Below are positions 43,593 through 51,941 of a DNA stretch of 64,000 nt, in pieces. The position numbers were made by a program, and so were the translations under genes. Under the pieces are notes generated by a model. It did not search any database, had not been told where the DNA came from, and saw only the letters and a program-made list of their open reading frames with translations. Numbering within the stretch: the stretch's first letter is position 1; each line of letters begins with the position of its first letter. Source of the DNA: Streptomyces catenulae (GTDB lineage: Bacteria > Actinomycetota > Actinomycetes > Streptomycetales > Streptomycetaceae); contig NZ_JODY01000002.1 in assembly GCF_000718015.1 (NCBI RefSeq), forward strand, positions 186,001-250,000. The letters run 5' to 3'.

Positions 43593-45766
43593 CCACCAAC
43601 AGGGAGCCGGACGGGCTCGCGGAGCTGCTCCCGCAGTGGCACCGGCTGCGCGACGCCGAGGAGGGCGAGCCGCTGCGGGCCCTGCTCGCGGTGATCGCCG
43701 AGCAGGTGGACCGGGTGCGGGACGGCGTCGCCCAGCAGTACGACGACTGGTTCGTGGAGACCGCCGCCGAGTGGGTGCTGCCCTACCTGGGCGATCTGGT
43801 GGGCTACCGTCCGCTGCCCGGCTACGAGCGGGTGTCGGCCACCGGGTTGCGGGACGGCGGGCTGCCGGACGCCTCGCGGCAGCGGCTGGCCCGGGCGCTG
43901 GCGCCGCGCCGCGAGGTGGCCGCCACGGTCGGCAACCGGCGGCGCAAGGGCACCCTGCCGCTGTTGGAGGAGCTGTCCGAGGAGGTGGCGGGCTGGCCGG
44001 GGCGGGCGGTGGAGTTCTCCCGGCTGGTGACGCACCAGCAGCCGGTGCGGCTCTACGGGGCGGCCACCGAGGCGGCGGACGCGCTGCGGCGCGGGCGCGG
44101 TCGGCTGGTGGACGTCCGCGACGGCGCGGCGCTGGACCTGGCCGGTGGGCCGTTCGGCACCCTCCCCCGCTCGGTGGACGTGCGGCGCGCCGACTCCGCC
44201 CGCTCCCCAGGGGGGTGCTCGCCGACCGGTGTCGGCCTGTTCGTCTGGCGGCTGAAGCCGTATCCGGTGACCCGTGCCCCGGCGTACTGCCTGGACCGGG
44301 CCCGTCATCTCTACACCTTCTCGATCCTCGGCAACGACACCCCGCTGGTGACCCGCCCGGAGCCGGAGCCGTCGGCGTCGCATCTCGCCACCGTCGACAA
44401 CGTCCCGGCGCTGATCACCCGCCGTCAGCTGCACGACCGGCTCGCGGACTACTACGGGCCGGGCAAGAGCTTTGTGATCCGGCGGGACGACGAGGACCAT
44501 CCGGTTCCGCTCGCCGATCTCGTCGTCGCGGACCTCACCGGCTGGCGCTACCGGCCCGGGCGCGGGCAGATCGCCGTCGATCCGGAGCTGGGGCGGATCG
44601 CGTTCGGCGCCCGCTCGGCGCCGCGGCAGGGCATCTGGGTGGACTACCACTACGGCTTCGGGGACGACCTGGGCGGCGGGGAGTACCACCGGGAGCCGGT
44701 GACGCCGCCGGAGGCGGCCGTCTACCGGGTCGGCCCGGACGCCCCGTTCCACCGGATCATGGACGCCTTCGGGGCGTGGCGGCACGACCGGCGCTCCGGG
44801 CGGTGCGGTCCCGACGGGATCATCGAGATCGTCCACAGCGGCGCCTACCAGGAGCAGTTGGACTTCGACCTGGAGCCGGGCGACCGGCTCCAACTGCGCG
44901 CGGCGGTGGGCACCCGCCCGGTGATCCGGCTGCTGGACTGGTACAGCAACCGGCCGGACGCGCTCAACATCCGGGCCGTGGAGGCGGAGTGCGCGCCCGG
45001 CGAACGCCCGCGGATGGTGCTGGACGGGCTGCTGGTGACCGGCCGCGGTCTGAACGTCACCGGTCCGCTGGGCTCCCTGGTGCTGCGGCACTGCACCCTG
45101 GTGCCCGGCTGGTCGCTGGAGCCGGAGTGCCACCCGGTCTCCCCGGAGGAGCCGAGCCTGGTCCTGGACCGCACCACGGCGTGTGTGGAGATCGACCGTA
45201 CGGTGCTCGGCACCATCGAGGTGATCGGCGACGAGGTCGGCACCGATCCGCTCCCGATCCAGCTGCGCGACAGCATCCTGGACGCCACCGGCACCGACCG
45301 CGCCGCGCTGTCCGCGCCGGACTGCCGCCACGCGCACGCGGAGCTGTCGGCGCACCGGACCACCGTTCTGGGCGAGGTCCATGTGCACGCGGTGCGGATC
45401 GCCGAGAACAGCCTCTTCACCGGTCTGCTGCGGGTGGCCCGGCGCCAGGTGGGCTGCGTCCGCTTCAGCTACCTCCCGCCCGGCTCGCGCACCCCGCGCC
45501 GCCACCGCTGCCCGCCGGACCCGGCGGGCGTCGGCACGGAAGCCGCCCCGGTCCGGCCGCTGCTGCGCGGCACGCGCTACGGCACGCCGTGGTACGGGCA
45601 GTTGGCGGCGGGCTGCCCCGAGGAGATCGCCCGCGGCGCGGAGGACGGTGCCGAGCTGGGCGCGTACCACGATCTCTACCTGCCGCAGCGTACGGACAGC
45701 CTGCGGGCCCGGCTCGCGGAGTACACCCCGGCGGGCACCGACGCGGGGATCGTGTTCGTGACATGA
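43589..45766 (+). CDS. Tail protein I-like/beta-helix baseplate protein
   Basis: A 725-residue protein. The N-terminal QWHRLRDAEEGEPLRALLAVIAEQVDRVRDGVAQQYDDWFVETAAEWVLPYLGDLVGYRP is a phage tail protein I/gp7-like module that locks wedges in the baseplate. The C-terminal half (about residues 420-640) has repeats of short strands with hydrophobic turns, as in right-handed beta-helices (IRAVEAE, MVLDGLLVTG, LVLRHCTLVPG, VEIDRTVLGTIEV), suggesting a fibre-like or surface domain. ATG 43589 overlaps the previous stop (ATGA). Confidence 0.82.
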   Translation: MTTNREPDGLAELLPQWHRLRDAEEGEPLRALLAVIAEQVDRVRDGVAQQYDDWFVETAAEWVLPYLGDLVGYRPLPGYERVSATGLRDGGLPDASRQRLARALAPRREVAATVGNRRRKGTLPLLEELSEEVAGWPGRAVEFSRLVTHQQPVRLYGAATEAADALRRGRGRLVDVRDGAALDLAGGPFGTLPRSVDVRRADSARSPGGCSPTGVGLFVWRLKPYPVTRAPAYCLDRARHLYTFSILGNDTPLVTRPEPEPSASHLATVDNVPALITRRQLHDRLADYYGPGKSFVIRRDDEDHPVPLADLVVADLTGWRYRPGRGQIAVDPELGRIAFGARSAPRQGIWVDYHYGFGDDLGGGEYHREPVTPPEAAVYRVGPDAPFHRIMDAFGAWRHDRRSGRCGPDGIIEIVHSGAYQEQLDFDLEPGDRLQLRAAVGTRPVIRLLDWYSNRPDALNIRAVEAECAPGERPRMVLDGLLVTGRGLNVTGPLGSLVLRHCTLVPGWSLEPECHPVSPEEPSLVLDRTTACVEIDRTVLGTIEVIGDEVGTDPLPIQLRDSILDATGTDRAALSAPDCRHAHAELSAHRTTVLGEVHVHAVRIAENSLFTGLLRVARRQVGCVRFSYLPPGSRTPRRHRCPPDPAGVGTEAAPVRPLLRGTRYGTPWYGQLAAGCPEEIARGAEDGAELGAYHDLYLPQRTDSLRARLAEYTPAGTDAGIVFVT

Positions 45767-45859
45767 CCCCCGCCCGCCCGCCGTCGCCCCGCCGTCCGCT
45801 GCGCGCGGGCGCCCACCACCACCGACCGTCAGAGCTTTTGTACGAGGGGGACCCCTTCC

Positions 45860-47503
45860 ATGCACGCTGACCTCTCCCGCATCACCTACCGGCCGGAGCG
45901 CCACTACTCCGCGGTGGTGGCGCAGCAGGGCCGGGTCCAGCTGGACGCCGACGCCAACGAGCAGACCGCGATCCAGTTGTTCCAGGCCCGCACCCTGGCC
46001 GCCGACCTGATCGGGCGGCACGGTGGCCCGCAGGGCGCCACCGGCTTCCACATCGAACTGCGCGGCGGTCCGCACGAGTTGGACGATCTGGTCATCGGCG
46101 GCGGCCGGTACTACGTCGACGGCATCCTGTGCGACGCCACCCGCCCCCGGCCCGGCACCCCGGTGCCGACCAACCCGGCCGCCGCGGAGGGCGAGGCCGA
46201 CCCGGAGGCGGACGCCCCGCCCGCCGACGGGACGTGGACGTACTGGAGCCAGCCCGACGCCTTCCGCGACCCCGAACGCCCCGGCGACCGCCTCCCCACC
46301 CGGTTCCCCTACCTCGTCTACCTCAAGGTGTGGGAGCGGCTGGTCACCGCGGCCGAGGACCCGGCGCTGCGCGAGGTGGCGCTGGGCGCCGCGCTGCCGG
46401 ACACCGCGGCCCGTACCAAGGTGGTGTGGCAGGTGCTGCCGCTGCCCGCCTCCGAATTGGGACTGGACGGCGACAACCCGCCGGCCGAGGAGATCCACAC
46501 CGCCTTCGCCGACTGGTCGCGCCGGGCCGCCACCCCGGACTGCCGCCTGGCGGCCCGCAGCCGACGCCCCGACCACGGCGACGACGATCCCTGTCTGGTC
46601 GCCCCGGAGGCCCGCTACCGCGGCCCGGAGAACCAGCTCTACCGCGTCGAGGTCCACGAGGGCGGCACCGCCGGGGACGCCACCTTCAAGTGGTCCCGGG
46701 AGAACGCCTCCCCCACCTTCCCCGTCGACGTACTCGACGGCACCTGGGTGGAACTGGCCTCCCTGGGCGGCGACGACGCGCTCTCCCTGCACGTCGGGGA
46801 CCGGGTCGAGTTCGTGGACACCGCGTACAGCAGCCGGGGCGAGGCGGCGCCGCTGCTCCGGGTGGAGGAGGTCGATCTGCCCGGCCGCCGGGTGCGGCTC
46901 TCCGACGAACCGGCGCCGGGCGTGGGCCGACGCCCCGAACTCCATCCGTTCCTGCGCCGCTGGGACCACCAGGGGCCGGGCCACCACCGGACGGTCCGCC
47001 GCGGCGAGCGGGCCGACCGGCTCCGGCACGGTGCGGTGCCGGTCGAGGAGGGCGAGTGGCTGCCGCTGGAGGACGGCGTCGAGGTGTACTTCGAGAGCGG
47101 CGGCGGCTACCGCACCGGCGACTTCTGGCTGATCCCGGCCCGCACCGCGACCGGCGGCGTCGAATGGCCCACCGACCCGGCGCGCCGCCCGCTGCTCCGG
47201 CACCCGCTGGGCGTCCTCGTCCACCACGCGCCGCTGGCCTGGGTGCACGGCGAGGAGGCCGTACCCGACCTGCGGTATGTGTTCCGGCCGCTGGCGACCA
47301 CCGTCCAGGCGGCGGACGACGCGGCAGCGGCTCCGGCGGACGGCCCGGCGGGAGCGGAGGCTCCGTCCGGGACGCCGGATCAGGGCTCCGGTGCCGACGA
47401 CGGCGTCGGCACCCTGTCGACCGGCGCGGATGCGGCGCACCCCCGTTCGCAGACGACGGAGGAGGCCGAGGCCCAGGTGGACGAGACGGGGTCGGTGGAC
47501 TGA
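45860..47503 (+). CDS. DUF6519 eCIS protein, probable outer baseplate component
   Basis: A 547-residue protein opening with MHADLSRITYRPERHYSAVVAQQGRVQLDADANEQ, the DUF6519 signature seen near the end of many eCIS loci. The first 400 residues look beta-rich (VEVHEGGTAGDATFKWSRENAS, WVELASLGGDDALSLHVGDRVEFVD). The last 70 are a disordered Ala/Gly/Glu tail. Its role is unknown; in position it replaces the tail-fibre genes of Afp/PVC. ATG 45860 follows GAGGGGG after a 93-bp gap. Confidence 0.8.
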   Translation: MHADLSRITYRPERHYSAVVAQQGRVQLDADANEQTAIQLFQARTLAADLIGRHGGPQGATGFHIELRGGPHELDDLVIGGGRYYVDGILCDATRPRPGTPVPTNPAAAEGEADPEADAPPADGTWTYWSQPDAFRDPERPGDRLPTRFPYLVYLKVWERLVTAAEDPALREVALGAALPDTAARTKVVWQVLPLPASELGLDGDNPPAEEIHTAFADWSRRAATPDCRLAARSRRPDHGDDDPCLVAPEARYRGPENQLYRVEVHEGGTAGDATFKWSRENASPTFPVDVLDGTWVELASLGGDDALSLHVGDRVEFVDTAYSSRGEAAPLLRVEEVDLPGRRVRLSDEPAPGVGRRPELHPFLRRWDHQGPGHHRTVRRGERADRLRHGAVPVEEGEWLPLEDGVEVYFESGGGYRTGDFWLIPARTATGGVEWPTDPARRPLLRHPLGVLVHHAPLAWVHGEEAVPDLRYVFRPLATTVQAADDAAAAPADGPAGAEAPSGTPDQGSGADDGVGTLSTGADAAHPRSQTTEEAEAQVDETGSVD

Positions 47504-48492
47504 TGGCCACTCCCCTGACCGGCTCCCGGCTCCTGGCCGCCCTGAGGGCGGAGGGCCTGGTCGTCCACGAGGTGCGCGACTGGCGTCGGCACAATCGCAA
47601 CACCAAGGGCGGCTGGGGCCCGGTGAACGGGGTGGTCGTCCACCACACCGCCACCGAGTCCACCGACACCTCGGTGAACCTCTGTTACGAGGGCCGCCCG
47701 GACCTGCCCGGCCCGCTGTGCCACGGGGTCATCGACAAGGCCGGTGAGATCCACCTCGTCGGCAACGGCCGCGCCAACCACGCCGGTCTCGGCGACCGTC
47801 ACGTCCTCCAGGCCGTCGTCGAGGAGAGGCAGTTGCCCAAGGCCCACCTCTCCGACACCGACGGCAACCGCCACTTCTACGGCTTCGAGTGCATCAACCT
47901 CGGCGACGGCAAGGACCCGTGGCCGGAGGCCCAGTTGCTGGCGGTGGAGAAGGCCGCGGCGGCGCTCTGCCGGGCGCACGGCTGGGGCGCCCGGTCGGTG
48001 ATCGGCCACAAGGAGTGGCAGCGGGAGAAGATCGACCCGCTCGGCTTCTCCATGGACACCCTCCGGGACCGCATCAGCACCCGCCTGTCCGAGGCCCCCG
48101 AAGGACCGGTGACCCCGAGCACGGACGGAGGCGAGGGCTCCGGCCCGGGAAACGGCGCCCCCGGCGGAGCCGACGGCGACGGCGACGGCCGCCCGTCCCC
48201 CGTACCACCGAAGCCCCGGCACCCGCCCTACGAGCCCTTCCCCGGCCGCGAGTTCTTCCGCTCCGGCACCCGCAGCCCGGTGCTCGCCGCCATGGGCGAA
48301 CGCCTGGTCGCCGAGGGCTGCGACCGCTACCGGCACACCCCCGGCCCGGACTGGACCGAGGCCCACCGCAAGTCCTACGCCTCCTGGCAACGCAAACTCG
48401 GCTTCCACGGCAAAGACGCCGACGGCATCCCGGGCCCCGTCACCTGGAAACGGCTCCATGTACCGAACAGCTCTGGTGGTCCGGCCGGTTGA
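47503..48492 (+). CDS. N-acetylmuramoyl-L-alanine amidase of the eCIS locus
   Basis: A 329-residue peptidoglycan hydrolase. The amidase_2 domain (residues about 35-190) has zinc ligands in VVHHTA (His47) and at His169 (IGHKEW), with Asp178 in the same loop, and a likely catalytic acid at Glu129. A Gly/Pro/Asp linker leads to a C-terminal peptidoglycan-binding or CHAP-like phage-lysin module (SYASWQRKLGFHGKDADGIPGPVTWKRLH). No signal peptide is visible, so it needs lysis or injection to reach the wall. ATG 47503 overlaps the DUF6519 stop (TGATG), placing it in the eCIS operon. Confidence 0.88.
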   Translation: MATPLTGSRLLAALRAEGLVVHEVRDWRRHNRNTKGGWGPVNGVVVHHTATESTDTSVNLCYEGRPDLPGPLCHGVIDKAGEIHLVGNGRANHAGLGDRHVLQAVVEERQLPKAHLSDTDGNRHFYGFECINLGDGKDPWPEAQLLAVEKAAAALCRAHGWGARSVIGHKEWQREKIDPLGFSMDTLRDRISTRLSEAPEGPVTPSTDGGEGSGPGNGAPGGADGDGDGRPSPVPPKPRHPPYEPFPGREFFRSGTRSPVLAAMGERLVAEGCDRYRHTPGPDWTEAHRKSYASWQRKLGFHGKDADGIPGPVTWKRLHVPNSSGGPAG

Positions 48493-48954
48493 GGGGGGTC
48501 GGGCTGAACCGGCACTGTGATCACGACTTCATGAAGGCCCAGCCAGTAGGGCTGAGCACGCCGTCGCACAGGAACTTGAACACGAAACGGGATCGACCCG
48601 GACCCCGATTTCCGAAGATCCATCCGGTAACGCCGCCCGTACGCGGGAAGGGATTTTCCCTCCCCGGTTGCGTGTACGCAGGTCGGGGCGTGAGCTGAAG
48701 GGAAGAGTGCGGTCGTCCTCCGAGGAGGGCGAGCACGGATATGGCCACGGTCGTGGTCAAGGCTGCCGAGGCGAAGAATGGGAAACGTAGCCGGAAATGA
48801 GGCCCCGAGCCCATTTCATGGAGTCGGGGGCGAAGAAGGTTCTCGGTAGTCATTGCCGCCGCAATGGTGGCGTAAATCGCCGTCAAACCTCGCCGAATTC
48901 GACGCCTCCGGCGGGTGGGTTGACGGGAAGCTCCACTCACATCAGGGGATCATC
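48493..48954. other. Spacer between the eCIS and gas vesicle regions
   Basis: No supported gene. The composition drops in GC compared with either side. A small hairpin (AGGGA/TCCCT, 48649-48661) followed by a short C-rich run is the only terminator-like structure, and it is weak. A 139-codon minus-strand frame has no family match and poor codon usage. Confidence 0.5.
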
Positions 48955-49110
48955 GTGATCATCATCGGTCTCATACTCCTCATCGTCGGATTCGTCATAG
49001 GGCTGCACATCCTGTGGGCGATCGGCATTGCGCTACTCGTCATAGGGCTCATCCTCTGGGTGCTGGGCGCCGTCGGCCATGCGGTCGGAGGTCGACGCCA
49101 CTATTGGTAG
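48955..49110 (+). CDS. DUF6131-type two-helix hydrophobic miniprotein
   Basis: A 51-residue membrane peptide from GTG 48955 with AGGGGA upstream. Two hydrophobic helices (IIIGLILLIVGFVIGLHILW and IALLVIGLILWVLGAV) are joined by a short turn and end in HAVGGRRHYW. This matches the widespread small actinobacterial DUF6131 proteins, whose function is unknown. A longer in-frame start at 48853 would add a non-conserved polar leader and is not preferred. Confidence 0.7.
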   Translation: MIIIGLILLIVGFVIGLHILWAIGIALLVIGLILWVLGAVGHAVGGRRHYW

Positions 49111-49526
49111 TCCTTGGCAGTCACCACAGTCGCCGCAGCCACCGATACGCGGAGGCGGGGCGGGGGCGGGGACGGGGACGGAGGGGACACGGCGGAGGTG
49201 TCATCGCCGAGCCCCGGCGGTGCGCGCGCACCTGGACGGCTGCGAGTCCCTGACCTGGGCTTCGACCGGTTCATGGGGATGCTGCGGACCGAGATCACCG
49301 CGCAACTGACCCACCACCCCGGAGAGCCGCCTCCGTCGACTGACGTTGATCTCCGACGAGTTGAAGGAGAGCAGCGCCCCGGACCACGGGACCACCCCGG
49401 GCGGCGCGTCAAGCCGGACCAGCGCCGCGTATCGAAGAACGCGGCGCACGCAGGAGTACGATGGAATAACGCGTTTGCGTATTTTAGCCATATACGTCAT
49501 AAAGTCTCCGATTTCGGAGCAGAAGC
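49111..49526. other. Promoter region of the gas vesicle cluster
   Basis: No convincing gene. The last 90 bp (about 49440-49526) is strikingly A/T-rich for this genome (TATTTTAGCCATATACG, CATAAAG) and should contain the gvp promoter, but I cannot assign a sigma-factor class. An overlapping frame from 49114 reads through the gvpO start and has no family match. Confidence 0.5.
49506..49519 (+). promoter_or_regulatory. Hairpin that includes the gvpO ribosome site
   Basis: CTCCGA-TT-TCGGAG is a perfect 6-bp inverted repeat. Its right arm contains GGAG (49516-49519), the only ribosome site 7 nt ahead of the gvpO ATG at 49527. In RNA the pairing could mask the site. As DNA it could be an operator. 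Confidence 0.45.
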
Positions 49527-49913
49527 ATGATCGCAGATAAGAAGGACCGTTCCGGGGCGGGCCACCGCGACGGCGAACCGGCCGCCGATCGGCGCAGCGC
49601 CGCCCGGACCGGCGGTCGGACCGGCGGCACGGGCGGGAAGCGCGCGGCGGAGCGGGTGACTGCGGCGCAGGCCATGCGGTATGCGGTCGAGCAGCTACAG
49701 GAGTTGCTGGGGCGGACCCCCGAAAGCGTCTCGACGGTCAAGCCGACCGATGAGGGCTGGGAGGCTGCCGTGGAGGTCCTGGAGCTGGAGCGTGTTCCCA
49801 GTACCACGAGCGTGATGGCGAGCTACCGGGTGCGCCTGGACGACGACGGCGGGCTGGTGGCCTATGAGCGCGTCCGCCGCTACACCCGAGGACAGATCGA
49901 CTCGCGTATGTAG
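49527..49913 (+). CDS. gvpO: Gas vesicle protein GvpO
   Basis: A 128-residue protein with a polar Gly/Arg/Ala N-terminus of about 40 residues. The GvpO core follows: AAQAMRYAVEQLQELLGRTPESVSTVKPTDEGWEAAVEVLELERVPSTTSVMASYRVRLDDDGGLVAYERVRRYTRGQ. GvpO is an accessory protein needed for vesicle formation or its control in haloarchaea and is the usual first gene of Streptomyces gvp operons. ATG 49527 lies behind the hairpin-embedded GGAG. Confidence 0.92.
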   Translation: MIADKKDRSGAGHRDGEPAADRRSAARTGGRTGGTGGKRAAERVTAAQAMRYAVEQLQELLGRTPESVSTVKPTDEGWEAAVEVLELERVPSTTSVMASYRVRLDDDGGLVAYERVRRYTRGQIDSRM

Positions 49914-50026
49914 GACCTGACCTGGTCATTCCGATGGCCCGTTCACGACGTGGACGGTTCGTTCACCGAGCGAACGGCACGGCCACCCGTACGTGACCGG
50001 GAAGCGGCCCGCTGAAGGGAGCCACC

Positions 50027-50479
50027 GTGACTGTGGTGCCGCAGAGCGGAGGAACCGTCGCCCGAGGAGGTGGGGCGAACTCCGGAAATCTGTATGACGT
50101 CCTCGATCTGATCCTGGACCGTGGCCTGGTCATCGACGCCTTCGTACGCGTCTCGCTGGTGGGCATCGAGATCCTCAAGATCGACGCCCGTGTCGTCGTA
50201 TCGAGCGTCGACACCTATCTGCGCTTCGCGGAGGCGTGCAACCGCCTCGATCTGGAGGCGGGCGCCAAGAAGCCCGAGGAGCTGACGGATCTCGTCGGCG
50301 ACCTCACCGAAGACGGCTCGCGCGGCAAGGCCAAGGGTGCCCTGAGCGGAGCCGCGGAGGCCATTTCCGGGGCGCTCAAGGAAGGAAGCGAGGAGGACGA
50401 GGAGTCCGACGAGCGGGAGAAGGAACCGGTGCGGAAGCACGCCCGGGCGACGCGTCGGCCGAGCAGGCACCGGGAGTGA
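50027..50479 (+). CDS. gvpA: Gas vesicle structural protein GvpA/GvpB
   Basis: A 150-residue major shell protein. The conserved coil-alpha-beta-beta-alpha core is clear ([49 protein letters not shown]). Unlike the roughly 70-residue cyanobacterial protein it has a C-terminal extension of about 75 residues, rich in Glu, Lys and Arg, typical of the actinobacterial forms. GTG 50027 follows GAAGGGAG. The 113-bp gap from gvpO may hold a second promoter. Confidence 0.92.
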   Translation: MTVVPQSGGTVARGGGANSGNLYDVLDLILDRGLVIDAFVRVSLVGIEILKIDARVVVSSVDTYLRFAEACNRLDLEAGAKKPEELTDLVGDLTEDGSRGKAKGALSGAAEAISGALKEGSEEDEESDEREKEPVRKHARATRRPSRHRE

Positions 50480-50485
50480 TCAGCC

Positions 50486-51199
50486 ATGGCCGTCTACGTC
50501 TACTCCGTTGTCGCGACCACACATCCGCGACGTCTGGACGATCTGCCGGGTGTGGGGGACCCACCGGCCACCCTGCGCACGGTGGGGAACCGGAAGCTGT
50601 CGGCGGTGATCAGCGACGCGCCGGAGGGCCTGCGTCCCAAGCGCCGTGATCTCGCCGCGCACCAGGACGTCCAGGAGCGTCTGATGGCCGACGGTCCCGT
50701 CCTGCCGCTCCAGTTCGGCTTCACCGCCGCGGACGACGAGGCCGTGCGGGCGGTGCTGGAGGAGCACGCCGACGCGTTCGCGGAACGGTTGCGGGCCGTG
50801 GAGGGCTGCTCCGAATACCACCTCAAGGCCGCCCAGGACGAGGACTCGATGCTCCGCCGGGTTTTGGCGGAGTCCGACGAGGCACGGGCGCTCAACGAGC
50901 GGATCAGAGGCGGCGCGGACAATCCGGAGCTGCCGCTCGCCCTCGGCGAACTGGTCGCCCAGGAGGTGCAGGCCCGTCAGGAGCGGCTCGCCGCCTCCGT
51001 TCTCGAAGCGCTGCGCCCCCTTGCCCGCGAGGAGAACACCTCACCGGCGACCGGGAACGACTTTCTGAACGTGTCCTTTCTGGTGACCCGGGACGGCGAA
51101 GCGGATTTCCGTACCTCGGTGCGGAAACTGGCGACGGAGCTGGGCGACGATTTCGATCTCCGGCTGCGCGGCCCACTGCCCGCCTACAGTTTTGTCTAG
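50486..51199 (+). CDS. gvpF: Gas vesicle protein GvpF/GvpL (first copy)
   Basis: A 237-residue GvpF/L family protein: VYVYSVVA at the start, LAAHQDVQERLMADGPVLPLQFGFTAADDEAV in the middle and the C-terminal FLNVSFLVTRDGEADFRTSVRKLATEL...LRLRGPLPAYSFV signature. GvpF is the minor protein shown to contact GvpA and seed the shell. ATG 50486 follows GGGAG within 6 bp of the gvpA stop. Confidence 0.92.
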   Translation: MAVYVYSVVATTHPRRLDDLPGVGDPPATLRTVGNRKLSAVISDAPEGLRPKRRDLAAHQDVQERLMADGPVLPLQFGFTAADDEAVRAVLEEHADAFAERLRAVEGCSEYHLKAAQDEDSMLRRVLAESDEARALNERIRGGADNPELPLALGELVAQEVQARQERLAASVLEALRPLAREENTSPATGNDFLNVSFLVTRDGEADFRTSVRKLATELGDDFDLRLRGPLPAYSFV

Positions 51200-51208
51200 G
51201 AGCCTCTC

Positions 51209-51472
51209 ATGGGCCTGTTGAATCAGATCGCCACCCTTCCGCTGGCACCCGTACGCGGCGTGGTGTGGGTCGTGGAACGCGCGGTCGAGGCCGCGGAGGA
51301 GCATTACTACGACCCCGAGCCCGTCGAGCAGGAACTTGTCGTCCTGGAGCAACGCCTCCTCGCGGGCGAGATCGACGAGGCGGAATTCGACCGGCGCGAA
51401 GACGAATTGCTGGACCGGCTCGAAGAGATCAGGGCGCATTTCCAGCCGGACCCCGACAGCGATATCAGGTGA
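51209..51472 (+). CDS. gvpG: Gas vesicle protein GvpG
   Basis: An 87-residue, strongly helical protein with the GvpG signature GLLNQIATLPLAPVRGVVWVVERAVEAAEEHYYDP at the start and a Glu/Asp/Arg-rich coiled-coil (LEQRLLAGEIDEAEFDRREDELLDRLEEIR). It is a minor assembly factor working with GvpF and GvpL. ATG 51209 follows AGGAG. Confidence 0.9.
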   Translation: MGLLNQIATLPLAPVRGVVWVVERAVEAAEEHYYDPEPVEQELVVLEQRLLAGEIDEAEFDRREDELLDRLEEIRAHFQPDPDSDIR

Positions 51473-51479
51473 TGCCGTC

Positions 51480-51941
51480 GTGACCGCACCTGTCCCCCGG
51501 AGAATGAGTGAGTCCCCGTCCCGGGCCGCCCCCTACGGCCAGGGCTCGTCGGCCAATCTCGCCGACATCCTGGAACGGGTGCTGGACAAGGGCATCGTCA
51601 TCGCGGGTGACATCCAGATCAATCTGCTCGATATCGAATTGCTCACCATCAAGTTGCGTCTGCTGGTCGCCTCGGTGGACAAGGCGAAGGAGATGGGCAT
51701 CGACTGGTGGGAGCGCGACCCCGCGCTCTCCTCCCGCGCCTCCGGCGGATCCCCCTCGCTCGCCGAGGAGAACAAACGCCTGCGCGCGGAGGTGGAGGCG
51801 CTGCGGGAAGGCACCGCGCTCCCCCCGGCCGAGGACCGGGAGATCCGCCGGGCCCGGCAGGTCGACTCCCTCACGTCCCCTGCGTCACACGGCGAGCAGG
51901 CGGAGCCCGAGACGGGCGCCGAGAGGCGGGATGAGGCATGA
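51480..51941 (+). CDS. gvpJ: Gas vesicle protein GvpJ (GvpA paralogue)
   Basis: A 153-residue GvpA-family protein: NLADILERVLDKGIVIAGDIQINLLDIELLTIKLRLLVASVDKAKEMGIDWW is the GvpJ version of the shell core. The C-terminal part is a short coiled coil (LAEENKRLRAEVEALREG) and a polar tail. GvpJ is found at the conical tips or seed stages of vesicles. GTG 51480 follows AGGTGA at good spacing; ATG 51504 is possible but its GGAG is too close. It overlaps the next gene by 4 nt. Confidence 0.88.
   Translation: MTAPVPRRMSESPSRAAPYGQGSSANLADILERVLDKGIVIAGDIQINLLDIELLTIKLRLLVASVDKAKEMGIDWWERDPALSSRASGGSPSLAEENKRLRAEVEALREGTALPPAEDREIRRARQVDSLTSPASHGEQAEPETGAERRDEA

Noticed and set aside
43157..47440. 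A 1,427-codon minus-strand frame opposite the tail-I and DUF6519 genes
   Set aside because: No recognisable domain; the plus strand carries family signatures and coupled starts.
17438..48492. Integrated phage or R-type tailocin
   Set aside because: There is no integrase, terminase, portal, capsid, repressor or attachment site, while the AAA+ ATPase, DUF4157, DUF4255 and DUF6519 genes are specific to eCIS.
48521..48940. A possible 139-residue minus-strand protein
   Set aside because: No family resemblance, atypical codon use and no ribosome site; treated as intergenic.
49114..49530. A 138-residue plus-strand frame ahead of gvpO
   Set aside because: It runs into the gvpO start, has Gly/Pro/Arg low complexity and no recognisable domain.
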